Shown: one piece after another, positions 49,101 to 59,783 of the stretch
Numbering within the stretch: position 1 is the stretch's first letter
Layout of the letters: each line of letters opens with the position of its first letter
Origin: Malachius bipustulatus
Lineage: Eukaryota; Arthropoda; Insecta; Coleoptera; Melyridae
Direction: 5' to 3'
DNA length: 64,000 nucleotides
Assembly: GCA_910589415.1 (NCBI GenBank)
Contig: OU342632.1
Coordinates: 29,959,637 to 30,023,636 of the forward strand
Notes under the pieces: model-generated
What the model was told of the DNA's origin: nothing
The model's database searches: none
The model's input: only the letters and a program-made list of their open reading frames with translations
Translations under genes and position numbers: made by a program

Positions 49101-52100
49101 ATTATTACAGGGGCTCTTGTTATTGCGACCTGTAAGTTTTCCAATATTATTATTAAATTAATTGCATAATCTGGCTTCAATGTTGAATAAATGTGAAACA
49201 TTCCTTTGAAATGTTGAAGAATATTTGAGGTATGTCTTTGGTAGCTCTTTTGCGTGAGAGTAGATTTTCTTATGTAAATTTTGCCACCATTTTGGATTCA
49301 ATATTAATCAATTAATAGTCTTGACTTGACAGTCTTTATCGACAGTCTCGACAGTCAGTTAATCTTGAAATAGACTTGACAGTTGACTTTAGAATTTAAA
49401 TTGAGTTTAAGTGTCATTTGACAGCAAGAATTTTTATATTTCTGTTTTCATAAACAAAGAATTGAAAATATTGCTCAAATCAGCTAAATTTCTAGAAAAT
49501 GTGATAAAATTCCAATTTATTTTGATCGGACTTCCAGTCAACAGACCCGTTTCAAGATCAAACCGATCAATTACCCCCGCCCTAACCCCCAATTGGTCTA
49601 AATTCTAATTTTACCTCCCCCCCCCCCCCTTTTCTGTCGCAGTTCAACTTTGTGGGCAAGCTGCTCGGTCCGAAGGGCAACTCGATGAAGCGTCTCCAGG
49701 AGGAGACCATGTGCAAGATGGCCGTTCTAGGTCGCGGCTCGATGAGGGACCGTGCGAAGGAGGACGAGCTCCGGAACTCGCTCGACCCGAAGTACGCGCA
49801 CCTGAACGACGACCTGCACGTCGAGATCTCGGCGCTGGGGCCGCCCGCCGAGGCGCACGCGCGGATCGCGTTCGCCCTGGCCGAGGTGCGGAAGTACCTG
49901 ATCCCGGACAACAACGACAACATCCGGCAAGAGCAGATGCGCGAAATGGAGTTCATGACGAACCACGAGCCGCGGGAGCCGGGCGTCGTCGTTGTCGAGG
50001 AGAGGAGGAGACCGGTCGCGCCGCCTCCCACCAGGGGTTAGTGGGTGTGACATCGAACATAACCTAAGCTATTAATTATTATTACACTTCTTTTTTTTCA
50101 TTATTGCTATTATTATTTCTGTATTTTGTTTTTTTTTTTTTTTTAATTTGCAGTTCCATTTATTAAAAAACCCATTCCCTTTGACGGCTTCATGCAACCA
50201 TCACGTAAGTTTTTTTTATCCAAAAACACACTATCACTTTTTTTATTCGATCCCTACACGTTAAATAATAATAATATTTATAATATTTAATATCACTTTC
50301 CAGCTCCCTTCATAAAGAAACCCAGCATTCCCCACGAAGTCTACATGTCACCGTCACGTAAGTCGTAACCGCCCACAAAACCCTAACGCATCTTACCCGG
50401 TGGTAACCTTTCCAGCTTCGTCGGGCGGTTCGGCGCCTCGTTCAGCCCCGGTGGGTCTCCGCACTGCGACCAGGGCCCCAGTGCCGACGCCCCGAGTCAT
50501 GCCCGCTAAAACCAAGATCATGTCAATCCTGGATCGGGCCCGCGTCGCCATGGAGGAGAGCTACGGCTACGAGGATCCGTACACCGATTCCGGGTACCAG
50601 TCGGGGTACTCGTCCTCGCTGGGGCACTCGCGGTATTCCACCTCGTATGAACCCGAGTACGAGACCAGCTATTACCGGGAGAATTCGTCTTACGGTGAGT
50701 GGGTCCGTTTGATTGGTTGTGGTTGAGGGTTGAAATTTATTATTATTTTATCATCAATAATAATAATAATGAAAGATTATTATGGAAGTTATGCTCTCTC
50801 AAATTATTTTAAATAACCCTAGAAATTGTTTGATTTAGAGAGGGTGGTATGAGTATTACGTAATCATAAAAGATTGTAAGGTGGTAGTATCCATTTGAAA
50901 GTTCTTTTTTTATATAAAATTGTTTCCACTGTCGGATTGTAAAAGTATAAAGGAATGTAAGAAAGTGGCAACTTTTTCAGGTTTGATTGGAACAAAAAGT
51001 TAAAGAGAAAAATTGACAAATTTCAATAGCACAATGTGCCAGAGTTCGGGCAGCAGTTAATCAATTTTTGCATAAAGATTCTGGAATTTGGGAGGCCTTG
51101 TGTAGGTGTTCACTGCGACCTGTTGAGATTTATTGTGCCCTTAAAATTGAGATTTAGAATTATCATCAATAATGTGTGTTGCATAGAAAAGGTAACAAGG
51201 AATACCTGTAAAGAATATTTCAACAATACTTTGAAAATAAATGACATCCTACAAAAAATACAGCTCCCTTGGAAACTACCAAGTTTCCTAGGATCTATGC
51301 AGTTTCCTAGGAAACTATCAGCTTTTAAACCAGAGTGGCTTGGATCCTTAATAATATTCACTGTGGTGTTTTCCCTATGTTACCTTTCTTATGCAACACA
51401 GTGTATAAAAAAGGTTAATAACAGAACACAGGAACATTTTTTAAAAATCGACATTATGTAAAATTGTGTAAAATTGCATGATTATAGTCAATAATAAATG
51501 TATTGGCAGTTGCAAGAAAAAAAAAGAAGAATAATAGTCAATTAAAGTGAAAGAAAAAGAAGAATTTTGGAAAATTAAATGTGACTTGGAACAATTTAGT
51601 AATTATTAACAATCGCTTAATAAATAAAGAAGATAAAAATAAAAAGAAATACGAATTGTGACAGAGCAATTAGAAACTACTTTTATGTATTCTAACCTCG
51701 AATTTTTTGGATTTTCCTTATCCAACTGGTGGTCCGATAATGGGGTTTTAGAATAATTATTATTATCACTTTCATAAAAATAGTATAACAGAAAGCTTAG
51801 AAAAAATGAAGCAATATGCTAAATTAAGTAAAAATACAGGATACAGTTGAGAATAAAATTATTGACAGTTGTGAAAAAAAAAACAAGAATGTAAAGTAAA
51901 GTTAATGAAGTTAAAAAAAAAGAAGAAGAATTGATGGAAAATTTATCTGGCTTGGAGAGGTGAGAGATGTCAAAGTCACAAGAATTGTGTCAAGATGATG
52001 ACGCGGAAATTTATTTTTTAGAGGTTTTTCGTCTTTTTGTTCTAAATGGAGCTTTAGTAATTATCAACAGTCGTTGAGCAAATAAAGAATATAAAAGAAA

Positions 52101-53872
52101 AAGGAGAATAATGAATGACAGAGAGAGAAATTAGAAACTATTTCTATTTATTCTAACCTGCTGTCATTTTTAGGATTTTTCTTATTCAACTGTTGCAGTG
52201 AGATTGAGAATTAAAATTATTATTATCACTTTCATAAAAAATAAATAAAAGTATGACAGCAAGATTAGAAAAATGACACAAAAGGAAAAATAAATGTAGA
52301 ATGCAGGATACAGTCAGTAGTAAAGTTAGTGACAGTTGCAAGAAAAAAAAAACAAGAATGATGGAGGATTAAATGTGCACAAGAAAAAATAATACAATAA
52401 TGTAGTTATGGAAAATTAAATATAACTGAGAGGGATGGCAAACTTATCATAGGAGCAGAATCAATTAAACTTATCAAATGTCTCAGTGTATAAAACAGAA
52501 ATTTACTACTTGGGTTTTTCTCCTACCAAAATGAGTGGAGTATTTGTAGCTTCTTGCTAATCAGTTGTAAGGCTGTGACGGTTAACCGACTAACTGTTTA
52601 TAATTACTATAACCGTTTAGTATTTTTTACTACCGTTTAACCATTTTACAATCTGCTAGGTCTATTTTTAATTTATTTTTTACAAAATCGACAAATCGGA
52701 ACAGTTTGTCCGAAAAAAAATTAGGAGAAACACCAAGAGGTTCTTTCTCCCCTGAAATTTCAAGAAAGTGAAAAGACCATGGATTTAGTGGCCGAGTTAA
52801 CTCCACAGTAGACGCGATATAGCAACGGCAATTTATAACCGACAGATTCTTATAGCTGAAACTCTGATGCTCCAGCGCCGATTATTGTATCGCAACTAAA
52901 GGGGAAAAACCTAACAATGACCAAATGACACCTCCACCAAGTTCTAATCAGTTTCTGGTTTCTTGTTAGCTCCATGTGAAAAAATTAACTTTTAAATTTC
53001 AAAATCACCATCAATCGACATTCGAATTTGGCCAAGTCAACAAAAAAGTGAAATTCGTATTGGGAAACAGCGGCAGTTAACCGGTTGCAAAATTAAAAAA
53101 AAAAACACAGCCCTATAGTTGTAAATATGGGCTATTCTAATCAACACCTGAAAAATAAAATTACCTTTTTCTTGCATTTTTTTGTCACTTAAAAATTAGT
53201 CATACGGTTACATGCGTAATCTTTTGGTAAAAAAAATCTGCTATCGTTTCTGCACTATTTAGCACTAGACTAATATCATAAACTATGGTAATTTTTTTTT
53301 TATTTAAAAGAAAAGTAAAGAGTGATTTCATATTTTTTGTTGATTAGTTTTATTTTTTCTAGTTTGAAATACTAATCACTTTATTTTTTTTATTTTTGGC
53401 TTTTAGCTTTCACCAAGCTGTTTAACCAATAAAAGAGACACCTTACAATGTTTTATGCAAACTTTATAGGCTATGGGATATTGATATAGCTAAACAGGTT
53501 TTATAGAATTTAAGTGAGATTCGTGTTATTTAAAAATTTTTATTAAATTTATAGAACCAAAAAATTTTAAACTGATAAAAACAGGCATGCTTAATAAATA
53601 AACAATTTTCTAACCGTAAAAAGTAACATTTAATAGAAATAATCGAACTCAAACTCTAAAATTGAACCTAAAATAACCACAAACAATTAATTATTTATGA
53701 CTCGATAAAGAAGGTAATCGACACTCCAACTAATCCTATTTAAATGTTGTTTTGGACAGAACCGTCGCCGCAGCGCTGGAAGTATAAAACGTCGAGCAGT
53801 AGCTCGTCCTTGGGGCGCCCCGTAGAATCTTCTCGGTACAGAACTTCGCCCTATACACGTCCCTCTAAGTAA
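43189..53872 (+). CDS. STAR-family KH RNA-binding protein (Sam68/KHDRBS-like)
   Basis: Coding exons: 43189-43423, 48768-48892, 49643-50036, 50154-50204, 50304-50357, 50416-50694, 53760-53872. All junctions are GT-AG, phases fit, and the sum is 1251 nt (416 residues). The start is ATG at 43189 (context aaaacgATGg). Residues 1-50 are polar. About 53-75 ([15 protein letters not shown]) match the Qua1-type dimerisation helix. The maxi-KH domain spans ~90-215: [24 protein letters not shown] (129-132) as the GxxG loop, then VLGRGSMRD and the long STAR insert. The C-terminal exons are Pro- and Tyr-rich ([18 protein letters not shown]), like the tyrosine tail of Sam68. Such proteins bind U/A-rich RNA in the nucleus and regulate splicing. 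This is the insect counterpart of KHDRBS or the quaking-related qkr/kep1 group; the exact orthologue is not settled. The first intron is 5.3 kb and the sixth 3.1 kb. Confidence 0.93.
44125..45465. mobile_element. 1.34 kb DNA element, 8 bp duplication, GGTGAAT ends (KH intron 1)
   Basis: Perfect 8 bp duplication GTCAATTC at 44117-44124 and 45466-45473. Ends are imperfect ~30 bp inverted repeats (ggtgaatgttaag...gcggccactcgc and gcgagtggccgc...cttaacatttacc). No transposase ORF, so non-autonomous. The end sequence and duplication length match the small palindromic element at 60130-60543, suggesting one superfamily. An 8 bp duplication fits hAT, P or Merlin-type transposases. Confidence 0.88.
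45523..46318. mobile_element. ~0.8 kb element with short inverted ends (KH intron 1)
   Basis: CACTGAGAGTTGTCCGTTGT at the left is mirrored by acaacagacaactctcagtg at the right. A clear target duplication is not visible (right side TA, left TC), so the edges are provisional. It lies only 58 bp after the previous element. Confidence 0.65.
46858..47892 (-). mobile_element. 1.04 kb DNA element, 7 bp duplication, possible THAP remnant (KH intron 1)
   Basis: Flanked by CTAACAG at 46851-46857 and 47893-47899. Inverted ends run from CAAATAC through AATACCGGACACT, and further blocks (ggggccactaaaaa / cttatagtggccccag) are mirrored inside. A minus-strand 79-codon ORF (47352-47113) contains [20 protein letters not shown], similar in layout to the HF...F part of a THAP zinc finger, the DNA-binding module of P-element transposases. 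The preceding Cys of that motif is not present, so if real it is decayed. P-like origin is an inference. Confidence 0.7.
50695..53759. other. KH gene intron 6, no further gene seen
   Basis: 3.1 kb, purine-rich with repeated gaaaaaga and agaaatta strings. A 141-codon ORF (51036-51461) has two hydrophobic stretches but no recognised domain and an intron setting, so it is not called. From ~52560 the text becomes AT-rich with no repeats I can delimit. Confidence 0.5.
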
Positions 53873-54149
53873 AACCTCTCAAGATGCAACCTCGCCCCTT
53901 TGTTTCATTCTGTAATAATGTGTAAATCAAGAGTCCATTCAGTTTAATAATAATAATTGTATTTATTACACTTACTAGTACTACTCTAGCTGCTGCTGCA
54001 TATACTTTTACGAACTTTCATTAATTATTAGTGTATCATCAGTGAAGTCGGAACCAATAAGCAGTGAGTTTTCAAGGTTGCGGACGGGTGTAGGGGGTGC
54101 TCGAGAGGAGCGGTCGAGTTTGTCAAATGCCGCGGTTATTTTAGATTAG

Positions 54150-54410
54150 ATTAGATGTATTACTATTTATTTAATTATCGTGTAAGTTGTAAATGAAAAT
54201 TGAGCTAAAAGGGTTTTGCACCCCAAACCACTAGGCCTTTTTAAGGCCCTTATTGCCAATCGCACTGGCCATCACCACCCTCAACCGTTCAGGATTGAGA
54301 CATTCGAAAATGAATCTGAAAAATAGTGCGGGTCGAGCCAGGGAGCTAGGACTTATTATATCGCATCGCTTTGAAGCCGCACTGCTTATGAAGTCCGACT
54401 TTGTAATAGT
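54150..54410 (-). mobile_element. SINE-like fragment related to the 20 kb SINE
   Basis: Shares gacattcgaaaatgaatctg (54297-54316) with the SINE body at 20001-20276 and continues with a different, tRNA-like head region (gcactgcttatgaagtccg). Probably a separate family sharing a central domain. Ends are uncertain. Confidence 0.5.
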
Positions 54411-54825
54411 GTAAACTATTCGTAATAATTATAATAATAATAATAGCCGTTTGAGTACCTACCTACCTAATAATAAATAATTATTTAATCGTTTTAATAT
54501 TAAAATCTCTCCTGCTCATCTATTATGTCGTGTCTCTGTGAAACTCTCTAACAGGATATAGTTATGTTATTTTATTAATAATTATTGTTACTTCTCCTTT
54601 TATTCGTGATTCAGTTTTAATCAAAATCGACTATTCTCCTAGTGGTTAAAAAGACAGATATACGTTCTGAACGTTTACAAAAAAATTATGTTTCTTTGCA
54701 ACTTCCGAGAATTAGTACCGCTTTAAATTATTACCCCGCTAAAAAATGATTTGTTGACTCGCTCGTGTCAGAAAAAGTTACTCATCTCTAAAACTAACAG
54801 TTGGTTTGTATTTATTTATTTAAAA

Positions 54826-54893
54826 AAGAGGGAGCATCGGTTTTAACTGTGTAGGTAAGACATAGTCGCTCCACTCTGGTAATTTGGCTTTGA
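54826..54893 (-). mobile_element. 3' fragment of the 20 kb SINE family
   Basis: About 68 bp (aaagagggagcatcggt through cgctccactctggta and ttggctttgag) match 20019-20086 with only a few differences. The tRNA-like head is missing, as in a 5'-truncated copy. Confidence 0.75.
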
Positions 54894-57840
54894 GACCGAA
54901 CTCATACAGCAACAGAAACATTTTAATGAAATAAACAGTTTTATTAGCGAACAGTTCGTTTCTAAAATTGGACGACTAGGAAAGCTACCTCGATTAAAAC
55001 TGAGTTACCCTGAAAAATTAAAATCTTTAAAAAACTCTTGTATAATATTAATAATAATAATAATAATAATCCTAATTAAAACTTGATTGTTATTAAGTTG
55101 TCAAAAAAATTGTATTTGATGATTAAATAACATAATGTAGCATTAAACTTTAACGGTGGCTTAGGGGAAGCCGATTGGTTATTAAAAATGTAGAAAAAAA
55201 GTGTATTTACTGTAGGATAATTTGATATTATTATATTAAAATATAACCGGACTCGTAAACTTGATGTTATTCTAATAAATGATTCATTATTAATAATAAT
55301 CTGTAGCGTGTTGTTATTAAAATTAATAAAGACATCTGACTAATCATAAAAAGTTTTTTAATCGCATTAAAACGTATTAGTATGCACAACTGCTATTGTA
55401 TAAGAACAAGGTAAAGTATTAATATTTAATATTATTTATCAATTTAACTGGTTCAAATAAACAATTCTAATTGCCCTGTTAATTGATCTATCGTCGTTAA
55501 CCTATTAATATCAATCTGACTGGTTGACTGGTGTTGGGGCTAGTACCAGTACTAGTACTGCTGTTATTATTATGACAGAGATCACTATTGTAACTTGGGC
55601 GTGTAATGAAATTCATCAGTGAAGCCATCACCTTTCCAGCAACTAAAAAAATAATTTATTTTTCATGTAAACGAGATAGACGCAGAAATATAACCTCGAA
55701 ATTAAACTAAAATCAAAATAACACCAAAAAGGCTGACTTGGAAGAGAAAAAGTCTTGTTACTTGTGAAGTAATGATTGAATGTAAGATTGAGTATTCTCC
55801 ATTTTTGCTATTGCACATTACTGATTATTTTGATCAGACTTTGCTGATGAATTTCTGTTTATTGATTAAAGAATTGTGGTTACCAAACGATGAAGATAAA
55901 TTTTATATAATGATAAATAGCATACACATTTAAAATAATAATTATAATAAGAAATTTTAGTCATTGTCACAAAAGTAAAAATCTCGCCCTTTACAAAATG
56001 AAAATAATTGTTTTATTTTAGGTAGAGATCTTCTAACAAGGCCGGGTCGAGTTAAACAACCGAGATTACCATCAGGTCAACCGAAACTCTCTAATTATAG
56101 GAGGTAGTACTAACAGTAGGTACTAAGTGCTCTTATATTTTTTATAGCTTCATGAAGTATATTACGCCAGAAAATGGTGAATAAATTAAATAACAAGGAT
56201 TTTTTGATTTGACTATAATATTGGTGATAAAGATCTTATAAAGTAAACAGTAAGCGAGCCGGGACGTTGAAATATTTGTCTTGCCATTCTCAGATCGATA
56301 TTGACTCGGAGACGTAAATATTTCCTCCGCCGGTTCTTGATCGCCCTTTTAAATTTTTCTTTCTACTCCTTCTTGATTGTTGCAACTACTACTGTTAGTT
56401 TTTCACTTTTAAATTTTTTTACCTGTTTTATATTTGTAAATATGTAGTGTTAAATATTGTAATTTTTTATATAAATATATTTCAAATTTATCTCTTATTT
56501 TTAGTTTTATTGTTTTTCTGTTTACCTCTTTTTTTTGTATTTACCATGATTAGAGATAATCAGTGTTTTTGTAAATTTTATTGTACTATTATTAGGGTTC
56601 ACCTACCGTGCTATCTAGATATTAACAGATTTTTAATTGTATGAGAGTACTTATGAAAGGTTAATATAATTTTTCTTGGTCATATCTTTTTAGGTTCTAG
56701 AATGATACTTTCTCGCATCTGAGTTGGATTACCTGTTTTACCAACTTTGAAGAAACAAATGCATAAGCATGCATAGGAAAATGATTCAGGATTATCTGAC
56801 ACTTATTATTGTTCATTGAAGATCAGTAATAAAAAGGTAAACACAAGTTTGTGGTATCAGTTACAGTTTTTTTTTTAATAAAAAATAATCGGACATCTTC
56901 TTGTAAGGCCCATGTAGCCTGCGGCAAATAACCGCCTGGGCCTCACCACAGTTGACTGGAATGAGAATTAACTAAAAAGTCACTGTATTGAAGAGAGGCA
57001 GCAATGCCAGAAATCAGCTGGTTTATAGGTGCCTGGATCAGGAACGGTTAAGGATGCCTTACCAACGTTGCCATATTTACTAACCTATGTTTGATATTAT
57101 GACATTGACTTTCTAGCATCCAGTTCTTGAATCATGTGATTAGAAGAATATGGGTATGGTTTGTTTGTCAAATCAATAAACTATCTTTAAAAAAGTCAGC
57201 GTTGCCAAGGAATAAAAAAAAATACCTTCAGGTCGTTTTAAAATGAAGTTATGTTCTCGCAAAATCATTTTTCCCATCATCTTTCATATCCATGGTTACA
57301 CTTGACGACAATAAAGTGTAACTATATGGTAACTAATAATAACAATACCCAAGTTGACGTTGACAGGGCCACTTTCGAGTTGAAAAGAATAATCGCGGTA
57401 TAATTTGACAGTGCCAAAATTAATCTAACTTAAGGCTTAGAATGCTTGGATTTTTTAAAATTCGTATTCAGAACAAAGTCAGTAATCCTGACGAGCAAAA
57501 AAATCACGAGTGTCATTTGAAAAAAAAACAAGTAGGGGATGGTTACTTGGGGGAGGTTGAAATGCGTAAAGTTGTATTGAGGGTGTAGCCATAAAGTTTT
57601 TAGATTTTCCCAAATTTCATTTGTTACTGTTTTGAAATAACGCGGATATCATTTGATTAAGAAAATTTGAGACAAAGCGTGTTGAAAAGCTCTTGGAAAA
57701 AATGAATGAGGCGTTACTCAGCATTGAAAAAGAAGAATTTATCTCATAAATTCATTTTCAAAACACAAATAAAATCCAACTGGCAACATTTTGGCACCAG
57801 AAAGTGGGGAAAGTTGATTTTGGCAGTAGTGTTTTAATAA
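54894..57840. other. non-coding interval (apart from the candidate exon at 56022)
   Basis: AT-rich with (TAA)n near 55040-55070. No other coding sequence or element was delimited. A 65-codon hydrophobic ORF at 56447-56644 is of low complexity. Confidence 0.45.
56022..56107 (+). CDS. possible alternative last exon of the KH gene
   Basis: After attgttttattttag the sequence stays open in the phase left by exon 6 (which ends in a single G at 50694). Joined, the tail continues YG-RDLLTRPGRVKQPRLPSG and ends after SNYRR with TAG at 56105-56107, giving a 407-residue isoform instead of 416. The peptide is basic and proline-containing, like the nuclear-localising C-termini of Sam68-type proteins. It lies 2.2 kb beyond the stop of exon 7. 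Support is splice signal, phase and composition only. Confidence 0.45.
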
Positions 57841-57890
57841 TTAGACACGTGTTTCGTTCTGTTTGGGACTCATCAGAACAAATTTACCAA
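57841..57890 (-). ncRNA. hammerhead ribozyme, near-canonical type I core
   Basis: On the minus strand: CTGATGA (57876-57870), stem II GTCC / GAAC with loop CAAACA (third pair C-A is a mismatch), GAAA, then a very short helix III ACAC/GTGT ending in the cleavage triplet GTC (57845-57843). The order and spacing match type I hammerheads with minimal helix III, as found in Penelope-like elements and in schistosome SINE-type repeats. Stem I (aaatttgtt versus taattatt) is AU-rich and only partly paired, so activity might need a dimer. No ORF or clear element border surrounds it. Confidence 0.7.
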
Positions 57891-59783
57891 CTATTGTATT
57901 TTTTTACAATCTAGAATTTTACCTCCGACGAGCTTTATGACCACTGCTAACCTTACTCACTTACGCTCATTGTAAGGCCTTCCCCCTATCCGCCACCTGG
58001 GGACGCGCCCGATGGGTACTCAACCGCACGGGTGGATCAAACTAGTGAAATCAAAATAAAATAAACACTTTAATAATTTTGTGTGTAGTTTTGGTTTTTG
58101 AATGACAGTTACAATATTATTTTTGTCACCACATTTTCACTCAGGTATTCGTGTGACATGCACTAATGCTTGATCATTATAGTAATATTAAGTAATATCC
58201 TCAATTCATTGTTTTATGGAAACTTAATAATGCATTTATCCATCTAAGAAATCAAATATTTATCATAGAAGTCAAAATAGAACTAAGATTCAGTAACTAT
58301 TATCTGCCCAGAAATATATGATAAATTGTAATTGCCCCACAGCAGCTTGTAGGTATGTCATTAGTTGCTATACTACTGCTACGCACACTTATATACACGC
58401 CGGCCGTGGTTCTCGAAAAATTCTGGAGCTTTTCACTGGTGTTAGAGCGTAGCTGTAGACACAGCCGCGCGTTTTCGAACATGCGCGGAATTATTCTGGC
58501 ATTCTCTATTAGTAGAATATGACATTCCCCACATGCACGTTTGAGTTAGAACTTAATCAGCTGACCGATGGAACCCATCACCATGATACAAAATAAACAA
58601 GGTATGTCGGCGCGCAGCCTGTGACGTCAGAGCGGTGATAGCTACATGAGACTCGGCGGTAAAAATGACACGTAAAGTCGCGATTTAGTAGCTTATTTCG
58701 ACGTTTGAAGATGTTCCAGTAATTTTAATAAGTCACCTGACTGACAGCAAAATTTTTTATTGTGCGCTAAGAGCGGTTGTGAAAATCACGCAAGAAAAAC
58801 GAAAGGCAAAGATATATCTTTTTTATTTTGCTAGCATAGGCAACGGTAATTATTATGTATAAATGATTTGTATCGTATCACAGTAGTAAGCACCAGCACT
58901 TTTCAATAAACTCCACAAATGTTGACTTCCACCTTAAAATATTTTCAGTTTTCCGTTAGAGCTTGAATTACAATCACCACAGTGACGTCATGGACAGCGC
59001 GCACGAGTTGTTTGTTTTCACTCTTTACGAGATTCCTGTCGTGAATAAATTTGTTTTCATGATATATCTAATACTCAGAGCCGGTTGTTCAAACGTCAAT
59101 AAAAAATTTTGAGATAATTACTGATTTTAAATTGCAAATTTTGAAAATACGGCGAATATAATTAATGATCTTGTATTATTAATCAATAATTAACTCTTCT
59201 TAAAGGGAGCAGAATCCATTTTCAGCAATATCAGACTAATGGTTCGATAATACAGGGCATTTTAAAATCAGTAATTATCTGAAAATTTTTAATTAACGTT
59301 TGAACAACCGGCCCTCAGTTTATTAAATACTTTTCCGAGTACCTATTTTATCAACCTTTTAAAAATTGTAAAATCATTAGCACTTCTAGTTGGCCATACA
59401 TTCAAGAGCATTCAAGCCAAATGAATAAAAAAAGACCAACAAGTTTTTCAAGTACGTCAATTGTCGTTGTCAAAAAAAAAAAAATTCTCCATCGATAGAC
59501 AGATAAACGTCATCATAACGTCAAATCAAATGCGATTGAAGATTGAATAATTGAAAAATGATAAATGAAAAATGACTAACTTTTCTGTCTTGTGTTTCGT
59601 CTACTAATTTATCTACATCAGATAGCTAATCCAATCCCGAATAACTTGAAAGTCGTGGTCAAAGTCTACAAGTTTAATAATTGGAATTGGGAGTGATTTA
59701 TTGACAGCAAGTGAACTATCCAAGCAGTCGGTCAGTAATTCCAAAAATTTACAGTATTTTTATAAGTAAAATAAACCACCACC
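57891..59783. other. upstream region of the thiolase gene
   Basis: No coding sequence supported. Contains perfect TGACGTCA (or TGACGTCAG-type) sites near 58622 and 58983 and the MITE at 59079-59313. The bases just before 59784 (ccaccacc) give a good start context for the thiolase. Confidence 0.5.
59079..59313. mobile_element. 235 bp MITE, GCCGGTTGTTCAAACGT ends
   Basis: The left end (AGCCGGTTGTTCAAACGT) is mirrored at the right (acgtttgaacaaccggcc). Further mirrored blocks include gataattactgattttaaa and its complement. CTCAG flanks both sides (59074-59078, 59314-59318). No ORF. Confidence 0.85.

Noticed and set aside
49711..50067. Arg/Ala-rich ORFs in other frames (also 49727-50053 minus and 49582-50031 minus)
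   Set aside because: Shadows of the GC-rich KH exon 3.
51036..51461. 141-codon ORF in KH intron 6
   Set aside because: Intron-internal, starts at a non-ATG codon, no domain; hydrophobic runs follow from T-rich sequence.
59581..59640. Minus-strand CTGATG...TAGACGAAAC, another possible hammerhead
   Set aside because: The invariant A after CTGATG is T, stem II cannot be formed next to the core, and no UH triplet follows helix III.
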